From Dermatophagoides farinae (Eukaryota; Arthropoda; Arachnida; Sarcoptiformes; Pyroglyphidae), in NCBI RefSeq assembly GCF_024713945.1, contig NC_134678.1, forward strand, positions 7,688,001 to 7,752,000: DNA of 64,000 bases. The letters run 5' to 3'. Both the position numbers and the translations under genes were made by a program. The stretch's first letter is position 1, and every line of letters starts with the position of its first letter. Shown piece after piece: positions 1-12,100 of the stretch. The notes below the pieces were generated by a model that searched no databases, was not told the DNA's origin, and saw only the letters and a list, made by a program, of their open reading frames with translations.

Positions 1-1202
1 AAAGATCGTATTGGGCGAATTTATTTTTTTTTCATCAAAATTATTTTGATCGATTAATCAGACCACATTGGATAAGCTGTATTTTGGCAATATTTTTGAA
101 TGTGAACAAAAAAATTTTTTCGGACAATTTCTCCCAGAATATCATCAGAATTTTTTACTTTTAAATTCATTGGATTTAAATCTACTTTAAACAAAAAAAA
201 AACGTTTATACACTATATATTGACATTAGCAGCAGCAGCAGCAACCGAATGAGAAATTGAATCAAAATGAAAAACAAAACAAAACTACGTGACATTTGGT
301 GGAATGAAAATTTTTTTTTTATTCATTTCCGAGTGGGATGAAAATGAAAAAAAAAATCAATTTTGATTGAATTTGATCAATCGATGAAATAGAAATTTTT
401 TTCCATGGAAATTTTTCTATTTTTATTATTATTACTGTACCGAATTTATTTTGCTTCCCAAAGGAGTCTGATTACAAATGTAATTGATTTTTGAACATGA
501 AGAAAAAGAATGGATGAAAATAGTCCTAGTGTACAACAACACAACAACAACTAATATCGAGTAATCTAATATACCAAGTTTTTCTATTGATGAGATTGCA
601 TTGAATACAGAAAACGAACCAATAATAAACTGTGAAGAAAATTTATTTATTCAATTTCAAAAATTTAAAAAATTTTCCATGAACAATGGTTTGTGGTGAT
701 GAATCAATGCTCATGATGTCCATTTGATATTGACCATTTGGAATGGAGTAATGACGATTCATGACGAAAATTCTTTGATTCTGTGTCGTTATTGTTGAAT
801 TTTTTTTTCTTTTATAATCAAAATGAAAATGTTTGATGATGGAAATTGATTGAATTATTTTTTTTTCTGGTTCATAAGTTTCGTAAGTAATTTTCTCATT
901 TTTTTTGTGACACAATCGTCGAGAAAAAAAAATCAATTTAATGCAATGATGATACACTGTGTGTGTGTGTGTATTGACACGTCAAGTATGTTTTTTTTTT
1001 ACTTTTTCTTTCCAAACAAAGATTGACAAATTTTTTTTATGCACACACGCACACATTGCCGGCATCAGCTTTCAGTGTTTGAAGAAAAATTGTCATCATC
1101 ATCATTATCGATTCATTGTGTGAATCATTGATCATCATCCAGTGTGAATGACAATTTTTTTTTCTTGCAATTGAATTTTTTTTTTTGGTTCCTATTCCTT
1201 AG
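1..1202. other. probable intron of the upstream GPCR, no coding exon seen
   Basis: AT-rich sequence with A/T runs, a short AGC run near 228-242 and GT/CA repeats near 957-972 and 1040-1055. It ends in a pyrimidine-rich stretch and AG just before the exon at 1203. I found no segment that reads as TM1-3. Confidence 0.5.
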
Positions 1203-3615
1203 ATCGATGATTTTTTGCTCTCAACATCGAACACGTAGCATTTATCTGATATCGTTCATCTGTTGGCTACTACCATCGGTGGTGATTGCATCGTATTTTG
1301 GTTCCATACCATGTCAAGGTTTGAGTCAAAACTATTGATGAATAATTTTGAAAAAAGAAAAAAAATTGTCCACTAATTCAATCCAATTCAAACAAATTTT
1401 CAATAGGATTTCAACATGAAACTTGTCGCTCATATTTCATACAAACATTTCGTTTTCGTTTCATGATTGTAATTGCATTTTTTATACCATTAGTATTGAT
1501 GCTTTATCTTTATACAAGAATTTTTATAATTATTAAAAGACATCAAAAACAACGTTTAATGAATCAGAATAAATCTGGTGTCAGTGGTGGTGGTGGTGGT
1601 GGTGGTGGTGGTATTGGCATTAGTAAGAAGAAGAAATTAATGATGATGACATTGAATACAACAGAAACAACAACAACAACAACAACAAATGCAAATGACA
1701 CACAAAATGACGATAATGTTGATGATGATGATGATGAGAAAACAACAGTATTGCAACATAATGATATTGATATTCGTGATGATCATCATTATTATTCTTC
1801 TTGTTCCAAACGGTCGTCTTCTTTATTATTGGAAAAGAATTTTGTTGACAAATTTTTTATCAACAACAACAACAACAACAACAACGACAATGAAAAGCAA
1901 GATAAATCCTGTTTATCGAACAAAGATCAACAACATAGCCAATCGTTTATGTCATCAATTATTGACCACCATCATGAACAACATGGACATGAAATGTCAA
2001 CACCCAATATGAATAGAACTTGTTCATTGAATAATGATCTTCATCATCATCAAAAACCGACGACGACGACGACGATAAAAAATGTTCAAATCGTTGAATT
2101 TGATAATCAAAAAGAACGTAGTTGTATTGTACAAAAATCATGGCAGAAATACTTACCAAATTCTTCACCATCAACTACCAATACGACAACGGCAACACGA
2201 ATAACCAACGATCCATGTAATGATCATGATGATGATGATGAAAACGATAATTATTCATCCAAATTTCAAAATTCATCAATCAATCATCAAAAAAATGATC
2301 ACAGAACAATAAATGGCCAACATTATTCCGATGGAAATGAATCAATAAAACGGCAACAAAATTGTGGTACAAATATCAATGCAAACAGTTCAATAACCAC
2401 AAATAATAATAATACCAATGCAAAAGCATTGATTACAACATTATCAATATTGGGAACATATATTCTATGTTGGATGCCAGCCGTACTGTTTTTTGCATTA
2501 ACCTGTATTGATCAATGTTATTATCCAATCAATACGATTAGTTATCGTTGCCGTGTTGTATTTAGTTTCATAACAAATGGTTTAGTCATATTGAAAGCAA
2601 TTATCGATCCATTTATCTATACGTATCGTATGAAAGAAATGAAAAATGCATTGAATAGGTAAGTGAGAATATATACAATTCACACTTTGCGATGTTATTA
2701 GTCTACTTATACATTAATTTTTTTTTTATTCTCAATAAAAATATGAAATGAATCTCTAATTTGAACTTGAACACACACACACACACACTGGACAAACGAG
2801 GCGTGAAAAAAAAATCTATTCATCTAATGAATCCAGTAATTTAGCTTGATGATAACAACAACAACAACAACAAGAAATGAAAATCTTTCATTTTTTTCAT
2901 CATCTTTTTTTTACTAAATTGGAAATGAATTTGTTCATTATGGTGCATAATGTGGTATAATCATCATTCTGCGTTTTATGATGATGATGATGATGATGAT
3001 GGTACATATAGATATTATTATCGTCATCATCATAATCATTAAAATTATCATGATTGGTCATCATTATCATCAACAGGCCAAACGAAACGAAAAAAAAACC
3101 AACAACAACAATATCTCATTCTTTTCACATTCTCTATGGCTTTTTTTTATTGTTATTATAAACGATTTTATAGTTCCACATTCTCTTGAGAATATTCTTG
3201 ATAGTACATAGATAGATAGATAGATAGATAATGAATGGCAAAATGAAAAAATTGCATAGAAAATACGAAATTAAAGTGTCCATGAAACAAACAAATAGAC
3301 AATGGTGGCCATCAATTTTTTTTTTTGCTTTTCTTTTCGTTTCCTTATGTGTCGCATTCATTCATTCATTCATTCCTGAATACATGACATAATGTCCATG
3401 TTGGTATTAGAGAGAGTGGATAAATAGATGCCATTTAGTAGAGGCCAAGTATTTTTTTTTTGTTCCGTTTTGTTTGAAATTGAAATTCTATCCCGCTTTT
3501 GTCATATGTTTTTAATCCGTTTTTTTTTCTATTTTTCGAAAATCATAAAGATGCATTTCAGCATTTTTTTTGTTGTTGTTGTTGTTGATTTAATTGCTTA
3601 TATACCATCGATAAT

Positions 3616-3646
<31 letters not shown>

Positions 3647-4028
3647 ATTCTCTTGTCTACGAAATGTAAACAGATATTTGTAATCAGATCAAATAATTGC
3701 AAATTTTGAGTAGTTTTCTTTTCTTCATCATCGACAATATTAACGTTTTCGGATTCATTGTGCAACCAAATAATAATGATCAATTTTTGTTTTCTTCTTT
3801 TTTTTCTCATTTCCTAGATGCTTTTATTTTATCTGTCCATTTGATTGTGTAAGAAATTGTTGTCCACCTGATGAAACATCGACATCGAATCGACATTATG
3901 AATCAACATCATGGTCTCGTATGGATAATAATAATTCAATTGTTTCAATTAAAATGAAAAAATTACATCATCATCATCCATCTCAATTAACCAATTCACA
4001 GCGACGAAGACTGGCGGCCAATATCTGA
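1203..4028 (+). CDS. class A (rhodopsin-like) GPCR, 3' part only
   Basis: Three exons join in phase: 1203-1318, 1407-2658 and 3818-4028 (stop TGA 4026-4028). The first encodes TM4 (around ICWLLPSVVIASYFG), the second TM5 (FMIVIAFFIPLVLMLYLY), a very long third intracellular loop of about 290 residues, TM6 with CWMP, and TM7 with DPFIY instead of the usual NPxxY. The last exon gives a short cytoplasmic tail with clustered cysteines just after helix 8, a usual place for palmitoylation. The loop is low complexity (Gly, Asn, Asp, Thr and His runs). The exon at 1203 starts mid-codon, so TM1-3 and the DRY region lie further upstream, probably outside the window. The ligand cannot be assigned. The long loop recalls aminergic receptors, but the DPxxY TM7 does not. 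The family call is firm; the subfamily is unknown. Confidence 0.85.
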
Positions 4029-5758
4029 AATGGAATTTTTAAACAACAACAACAACAACAACAAAAAAATGACCATCACTCATATATACCGATTTTAAAT
4101 TGACACAATTGAATGCTGCCAATGCTGTATATTTATCATATTTATATCATGTATTTAGTTGAAAAAAAAATCAATTTTCAGACAGAAAAAAAAATGAAAA
4201 TAAAATTTTTTCTCCCCACTGCTGTCTTAATTGTGTGTTATTATTATATGAAAAAGTTAATAATAATAATGAAGTTGGTGATGATAAAATGAATGGAAAA
4301 AAAACAAGAGAAAAAGAAAAAATGTATCTCATCATCAAAATATAATGTCATGTGTGTGTGTCATTTCATCGTTTATCAATATACGAAAAAAAAAATCAAA
4401 TGACAGGATAAAAAGATTTTCAGGTTATTGTTGTTGTTGTTGTTGTTGTTGCTGTTTTTCATTCATCATAGTTCAGCTTTTGCCTATGGAGAAAATAAAG
4501 TCTATTCAAATGTAAATATGTATGGAAATCTGATAACTTTTTCTCCACTTTTCTTTCCATTTTTAATGTGTAATGTCAACCCAAAAAAAAAAGCAAAATG
4601 ACTGACAATCATGATGATGATGATCATGATATAAACAATCACAATTCGATGACCATGTGTCTTTTTTTTTGTTTAAATAATTTTGTTCCAAATAAACATC
4701 ATTCAAAATGGTAACGTTTATTTATTGTCTATAGACTAGATACATTTTTTCATTTTCATTTTCATTTTTTTTTTATTCCTTCCATAAAAGTAACCATAAA
4801 AAAAATCCATTTTAAAAGATAATGAAAAACCACATTAACCATATTAATGATGATGATGATGATGATGATGATAAACAACAACATTGAGAAAAAAAAATGA
4901 AGAACAATCAATTACATAGAATTAATGGTGATGATAAACAGCAACGATAATAAAAAAAAAAATATTGGCTTTTGTGATTTTTAAATGTGAAATCCAAAAC
5001 AAATTGAAATCAATCACAATCAATATCACTGATGTTTTTTTAAAAAAAAAAAAAAATTTATTGTTCCATCTCCTTCATTATTATCATCATTGAACATAAT
5101 TATGAATCCACAACAAAAAAAAAGTCAACAACACTGTAAAAATTGTACAGAAAAAAACATACACACACACACACAATCATTATCATTAAGTATTGGCAAT
5201 AAAATTTCAAAACATACAACTGTAGTCTTTATCTATATCTCCATGTTAATCAATGTTATTGTTTTGGATTAATTTGATTAACAATCATCACTATATATAT
5301 AAATTGATTGAAACTTATTTATATGTTTATTGCCAATAGAACTGTTTGATTTTACTTACATGAACATTGTTCATTCAATCAATCAAAAAACACAAACATT
5401 CCCATTTGATGGTTAAGTGATTCTTGTTTTTTTTTTTTTTTTTGGTGTCTGGTTTCTGATTAATCTGGTTTTCTCCCCATTTGTATGTGTTTGATGGAAT
5501 TATTTTTTGTTTTTTTTTTAAATTACAATTCTCTTTTTGAGCAAAAGAATTCACTGTCAGGAAATTACACCAGACACATTGAATTTTCGCGTTAAATCAA
5601 TTAATTTTTTTTTTTTTTTGGTCGCATCATCCTTTCCATACACATCAAAAATAAACACTTTATCGTTTTCGTTGGCTAGGTATGATATGATTGATTGATT
5701 TCAAATAAATATATCTCACTATGACATAATCATAACCATTACATAGTATTTGGTCATA
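4029..5758. other. 3' UTR and intergenic DNA, no gene seen
   Basis: AT-rich spacer between the GPCR stop and the phosphodiesterase start. It holds CAA/TTG, ATG and CA microsatellites and AATAAA-like signals near 4199 and 4494 that could end the GPCR transcript. No reading frame here has a recognisable domain. Confidence 0.6.
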
Positions 5759-7966
5759 ATGATTGTATCGATTATATTACCATTGATTATTGTATTTGGT
5801 TTGGCATCATCGACCACTATCACCACTGCTGACAATAATGATGATGATGATGGTATGAACACTAGATATATTCAATTATCAATTTCGTTATCATTTTTTT
5901 TGTTTTCAATTACATATAGTTATATTACAGAATAAAGTGGCCATACAACTTCGTCTCTATCCCGGATCATCGACAATAAAATTATTCAATCAAAATGTTG
6001 ATAATAATGAACATATGAATCTTACATATAAAGTGTTTACACAAAATTTACTTGATAAAAAATCAACAACAACAACAACAACAACAACAAAATATTCACG
6101 CCTAATACCAGATCAATCATCATATATTCGGCAACCAGAATCTGGAATTGTTTACAATCCAAAGGAATTTGTTTCATTTTGGTCGAATATAACAACAACA
6201 GATGTTTCAAACACTGCATTCATTATTGAAATACGAATCAATAATAATAATAATGATGATGAAGTGCAACAGAATACTGTTAATGGCTACATAAGACCTT
6301 TTGATGCGAACGAAACAAATGGTTTTCGAAAAATTCCATTACTTAATTCATCTAGTCAAAATGTTGTTGGTGAAATTGAAGGTGAATTTTTTTTCCATTA
6401 ATAAATCAATAACCAATTGATTGATTGATTTTTATTTTTTTCACTTTATTCCAGTCAATTATTTAATCATACGTCCAACAGGTGATGATTTCAATCCATT
6501 ATCAGATCATTATATTTCAATCGATGATATCCAAGTTGCCGGTCATCGTGGTACCGGCACCGGTATACGTTATGATTTGTAAATGAATTTTTTTCTCTAT
6601 ATTTATTGCCATGTTTTTATGCTGAAAATTTTTTTTTCCCATATTTTATAGACCAGAAAAATTTATCGAGAATACGATATCAGCATTCAATTATGCATGT
6701 AAAAATGTAATGGATCTGATCATTTTTATCACAATTTTACATTTTTTTTTTTTTTTTTTTTTTTTTTTTGAAAAAAACCCACAGGGTGCACAAATGATTG
6801 AATTGGATGTACAATTATCATTGGATCGTATACCAGTCATTTATCATGATTTTGAAGTTCAAACAAATTTTATCAATGTAATTCAATTCAATTCAGTTTA
6901 GGCTTATTTATCAAGTGGTTATGATGATGAAATTTTTTTTTTTACACTAGCGCCATAAATGTAAGAAACATGAAATGATAAAAATTCCATTGAAAGATTT
7001 TTCATTACATTCACTTCAACAGGTAAAATTTTGTTTTTCGAGTTGATTCATTTTAATTTTAATTTTTTGTATTCTAAAATTAGATTTCAACCAATTTTAT
7101 GCCACACGTGTCCAAAAATGTGTCAATGTTTTCACAATCATTTGAAACATTGGAACAAGTGCTGAATTATACTGATCCAAATTGTGGTATCGATGTGGAG
7201 ATTAAATATCCATCACAGAAGAAAAATCTACAATATGAAAGTGAATTAGGTGTTGAATTGAATGAATATGTTGATCGAATATTGAACATTTTATTCAAAT
7301 ATGGTGGTGAACGGCCAATGTTTATAACATCATTTCATGCAGATCTTTGTTCAATGTAAATGAAAAAAAAATTGGATCAATGATTTTTTGGATTGATTAA
7401 TAATTTTGTTTACCCCCAAAGGATTCGATTGAAACAGAATAAATATCATGTTGGTTTTCTAACATCGGCCAAACATTGGTCAACAGATCCTCGTGATTTT
7501 TCCATTGAATCAGCTGTAGCATTTGCACAAAGTATGATGATCAAAGCTATTGTACCGGTTGTCGATCCTATTTTGACATCAAAAACAACAACAAATGGAC
7601 GATATAAATATATTGATTATGTTAAACAACGTAAACTTGGCTTATATCTTTGGGGAAATAAAATCAATAGCCATCAAATAGTAATGAATCTATTGGATAA
7701 TGGTGTCGATTTGCTTATATTTGATCGGTAAGTTTTATTTCCATTTTGTCTCGATAAATGACGTGAGCAAAAAAAAAATCACTGTGTTAAATTATTTAGA
7801 ACTTATATTTGTCAAGTTTGTTTTTTATTCGCAAAATAATTCTTTCTCTGTTTTTTCCCTTTTCGCCTTGAATTTGTGTATGAAAAAATAACCCGACCAC
7901 ACACACACACACACACAAATCAGCATCGATAAAATAATCAACGAAACGACATTCATTATTCATTGA
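5759..7966 (+). CDS. secreted-type glycerophosphodiester phosphodiesterase, GPCPD1-related
   Basis: Nine exons: 5759-5852, 5920-6381, 6455-6578, 6652-6706, 6785-6877, 6951-7022, 7084-7355, 7422-7727 and 7924-7966, total 506 aa. The start is the first in-frame ATG and opens a hydrophobic signal peptide (MIVSIILPLIIVFGLASS). Residues 32-195 match the region upstream of the catalytic domain in GPCPD1. The GDPD barrel begins near residue 215 with GHRG, followed by the glutamate of ENTISAF, the pair in IELDVQL, the histidine of YHD and VEIK, so the metal-binding and catalytic set is complete. The family hydrolyses glycerophosphodiesters such as glycerophosphocholine to glycerol-3-phosphate and an alcohol. 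Vertebrate GPCPD1 is cytosolic and starts with a CBM20 starch-binding domain; here that domain is absent and a secretion signal replaces it. The last exon (13 residues) is the least certain. Confidence 0.88.
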
Positions 7967-8529
7967 TAATGATGACGGAAGAAATTTTTTCCACGTTATT
8001 GTCTCACCCCCGATTAGTGATGTGTAGGGAGAAAACAAAAAATTTTTGAATTTACTCTTGAGTATTCAACACACACACACACACACACACACAACGAAAG
8101 TGTGTATTTTGAAAAATTTTGTCTGGTATATGTATTTAAATTATGAATAGTACTACTAAATAAAAAATTTTTTCCATTTTTTAAAACTTTTTTTCTCATT
8201 CTGTTTTTTTTTTTTTTTTTGATGACAAGCACATGTTTTTGAATTCTTGAGAGCTGATAAAAAAAAATGCAAAATTTTTAAAAAAATCTGATAAAATGTT
8301 TTTTTTTAAATACGTGCTGCCATCTATTGACTAAAATAATATCGGATTTTTTTTTTGACAATCATTTTTTACCATTTAGCTTGCACAGAACAAACATTAT
8401 TCATTCGAAATCACAAAAGTAAAGTATGCCGCGTCTGTAATGTGATTAAAAAATTGGTTTATTTTTTGGTTTCTTTAGAAATAAAGAATTTCAAATTCAA
8501 TGAAAATTCCACAAAAAAAAACAACAATA
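7967..8529. other. spacer with CA microsatellites
   Basis: Between the phosphodiesterase stop and the convergent small membrane-protein gene. It carries a (CA)n tract at about 8071-8092 and long T runs; another lies at 7898-7917 inside the last intron of the phosphodiesterase. No coding signal was recognised. Confidence 0.6.
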
Positions 8530-8772
8530 TCAATATGTCCGTTTCGAAGATCGTGATTTTTTCGATGATTTTTGTGATGATGATTTCTTTGTCTTCCAAC
8601 ATTGTTTCCATAAATCAAAATAATAGACAATCAATGCAACGATGACCACTAGAAATATTATGGCAGCAATAGTGCCAATGAATTTCAATCCACCGGATTT
8701 TTCACCATCATCTGGCTTAACGGTTGTTGCTAATGCACCAACAGGAGTTACCTTTCCCAACCACATGATCAT
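8530..8772 (-). CDS. small single-pass membrane protein with Ser/Lys-rich tail
   Basis: An intronless 80-aa protein starting MIMWLGKVTPVG. About 30 N-terminal residues precede one strong transmembrane helix (TIAAIIFLVVIVALIVYYF), then a juxtamembrane cysteine in a basic context (QCWKTKK) and a basic serine tail (KKSRSSKRTY). There is no cleavable signal peptide and no known domain. The layout closely matches the proteins at 41226-41459 and 58518-58760: all have about 80 residues, one helix, a cysteine before a basic patch, and a Ser/Lys tail. The shared YYF...C.KTKK pattern with the 41226 protein argues for common ancestry. It lies between the phosphodiesterase and the 3' end of highwire. Function unknown; the tail suggests a cytoplasmic C-terminus by the positive-inside rule. 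Confidence 0.75.
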   Translation of the reverse strand: MIMWLGKVTPVGALATTVKPDDGEKSGGLKFIGTIAAIIFLVVIVALIVYYFDLWKQCWKTKKSSSQKSSKKSRSSKRTY

Positions 8773-9132
8773 TGTTGTTGATATTGTGACCTTTTTTCAG
8801 CTTTTTCTTTACTTGCAATTTATATATCGGTTATTATTGAACAAAGAAAGAAAAAAAAAACGAAGTTCTTGGTAAGTACGAAAAATTTATTTACACAATG
8901 GAATATTTAAGCTTGAATTTTTGTTTAAAATTTAATTTTATTCAAATTCAATCAAAGAATTTGAATTTTTTTTTATATTGTTTTGAAAACAATCGAGTGT
9001 TAAAATATCAAAAATTTCACCATTTGTTGGCACGTTATTAATTGAACAACATAGTCACAAATTGTTTCGATCATATCAAAGGCAAATAGTTTTCATCTAT
9101 TCAATTCGACCAGGTTGTTGACTAGAGAATGA

Positions 9133-12100
9133 CTAGAATGTATGAGTATTGCGACAAATTCCACAGCCAAGTGCAAATTCTTGCCCAGTTGGTGGATGCT
9201 GTACATGTAATGGACATTCATCACAATCATCTATTGGTATTGAATGTGGTCCAACTGGACATTGTGGATATTCTTTCAGAGAGATCAATCGTTGAAAATC
9301 ATCATGACAAGCATTGCAAAAATGTGTGGAACCAAAACAAAAATAAACGGCCACTGAACAACAGAAACGACATTTATATTCCAAGAAATCTGTACCATGT
9401 TTAGGGCAAATTTGTGCCTGTGTTACATCTGAACAGCTGCCACAAATCAATTCTTGTGGATTATAATTATTTCCATCATATTCGATATCACATCGTGCTT
9501 CACCACCATAATAGGCTTTTTGGCATTTGAAACAAAGATAATAAGAATATCTAGATAAAGCCGAAGACAAATATTTAAACTCAATAATAGAAATGTAAAT
9601 TAAATACACTGACCTTTCCATAGCAAAACCAGTTGGATCTTGATAGAAACGAGCATTGGGTGCTGTGATTGCTTCACACTGTTTAAGACCTTCAAATTCC
9701 AATCTCATCAATGATTTTCTATGGACATCTTCATAAAGTTTATGTATCGGTTCCAATAATTCAGATAATGATTGATGATCAATCGGAATTTTACATATTG
9801 GACAAAGTGAAAATGTAAATGTTATACGGCCACCAGACCATCGTTTTTCCAATACAGTTTTGACACAATCATAATGAAATATATGATAACAAACAAGTTG
9901 TATGCAAGGTGCAGAAAAAAGTGATTCAGAAAAACAAATCATACACATATCATCACCATCTTGTTTTAGATCGCCTAAATGATAATATAAAAAATCAGAT
10001 TAAGATTGATGTAAAATAAATTAATTTCAACGTACTTGTACATCCATTTAGACAAGGCAAACAAGGTGATTCATCACGTATACCACAACAAAAATGACCA
10101 CAATTCAATGTACGCGTACATGCTTGTAAAACATGACGTTGACAATCTTCATTCTTGCAAATAATTTCATCATCAATCGGTTGATATTCAATACTACAGA
10201 ATCGACAAATTCTTTGTTGATTATTATTATTTTGCATAAGCATACTATTATTATCCAATGTTTGATTATCACCATGTTCGGATCGATAATTATTTTGTCG
10301 AAATTCAATCATAATTTTCAATAATTTTAAATCAGCTACGATTAAAGAACGAAAAAATTTAACACGTCCACATCCTTCATGAATATCTACTTTTAATGAA
10401 TCGCAATCATCTTTAAACATCTGAAAATCATAAACAAAAATAAAATGACTAAATTTATTAGCAACAATAAAAAAAAACTTACATGACGTTTATGGGTTCG
10501 CGTTTTCGCCGTATTCAAATGTAAAAATCGATCACAATCGATGCAAAGATGACCACAGATGTTACATTGAATGGAAGCAATTGTTTCACCATCATCATGA
10601 TTATCACAGTAATGCTAAGGATGAAAAAAAAATTTTTTTATTCATTTTCACATTTATTTGACAAACACATTACTTACTTGTGAAGAAGAATTTCCATTTG
10701 TTTTATCGTCATTATGATGATTATGTTTATTATATAGATTATTTGTTGATAAATTTTCAACATCTTTTTCATCAATAACACACAATGATGCTAATGCCAT
10801 CCATAGTAGAGATGATTCAATACATTTATCTGAATTTCGAATATTTTCATCCAATTCGGTTAATTTTAAAATATTTTCCACCAAACAATATCGTGCAATT
10901 TCACACCATTCTTGGCCAAATAATCCTGTACACATATCTTTGATTAGTCCAATAATTGATTGTCCGATTTGTTTACTTTGATTTCCTTTTAACCATCGTT
11001 TCTGTTGTTGCTGCTGTCTACCATCATAATTACAATCAATATAAATGGTATTCATTCGATAAATTGATTGCTCATAACGTGATGATGATGATGATGATGA
11101 TGATCTATTGCCTTTAATCTTTATCTGTATGGTTAAAGATTTTGCGATACAAGTTAAAAATATATCCAGAATTCCAGTGAATGAACAATAATTATTATCA
11201 TTATTCGTAGGTACACCATCACCGTCTAATAATTTTGCAAATATTTCTGGCTTGATGCGTGGAATAACACGTCGTATTAATGATAAAACTTGACGTTTTA
11301 CACGATCTGAACTCGTATGCAATAATGTAAGTATATCATTCAATAATTCCAATTGTTCAGATAAATATTCACGACCAACATTTGATCCACTTAATGCCAA
11401 TACCAATGATAATAATTCAAAACAATAGCAATCATTTGGAATTATAATTTCATTAGTTTCATCATAATTTTTTGCTTGATTTTCATTATTATTATTATTA
11501 TTATTATTGTTTGATGATAATAATAACAACATAGTTTCCCATTCATCGAATACACGACGTGATTCATAATGTATTTCCTTTACAATATGGGTACAAACTT
11601 GTCGCTGTAATTCAGATAGTTTTCCTGATTGTGAAAATAATATTCCAACCATATGTTCACGTAAATTATTTTCATTATTCGAATATAATGATGTACGTTT
11701 TGTTTTGTCATTGTTGTTGTTATTATTCTCATTATTATTGAATGATTGGTCATTTGATAGTAATTTTCCAAAAACCTAAAAAACAAAAAAAAAGAATTTT
11801 TTAATAAATGTTAAAAAAACCGTATAGTTGAGTATGTATACCTGTGAAGTGAGTAAACGAAATACACGCAATGTTTCCAATTCACAATATGTGGTTTGAA
11901 CCTGTCTAGAATTCAAAATCATAAAACGATTGGATTCTGGTAGCTGGTTGAGTGAATCATTAGTGTCAATGGTGGCCAACATTTTTATTTGCCGTACACG
12001 TAAACAAGGAAATGGTCCATTCATTTCGATTAGAATATAACGATCATCATTAGCATTGAATAGATCATAACTTTGTTCCGCACTTAATTCACATTGAAGC

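Noticed and set aside
643-957. 104-codon open frame on the minus strand
   Set aside because: It begins at a GTG, its sequence is driven by A/T runs, and it shows no domain; it lies in a probable intron of the GPCR.
5920-5931. Acceptor at 5930 for the second exon of the phosphodiesterase
   Set aside because: It puts a stop at once into the frame; the AG at 5918-5919 keeps phase.
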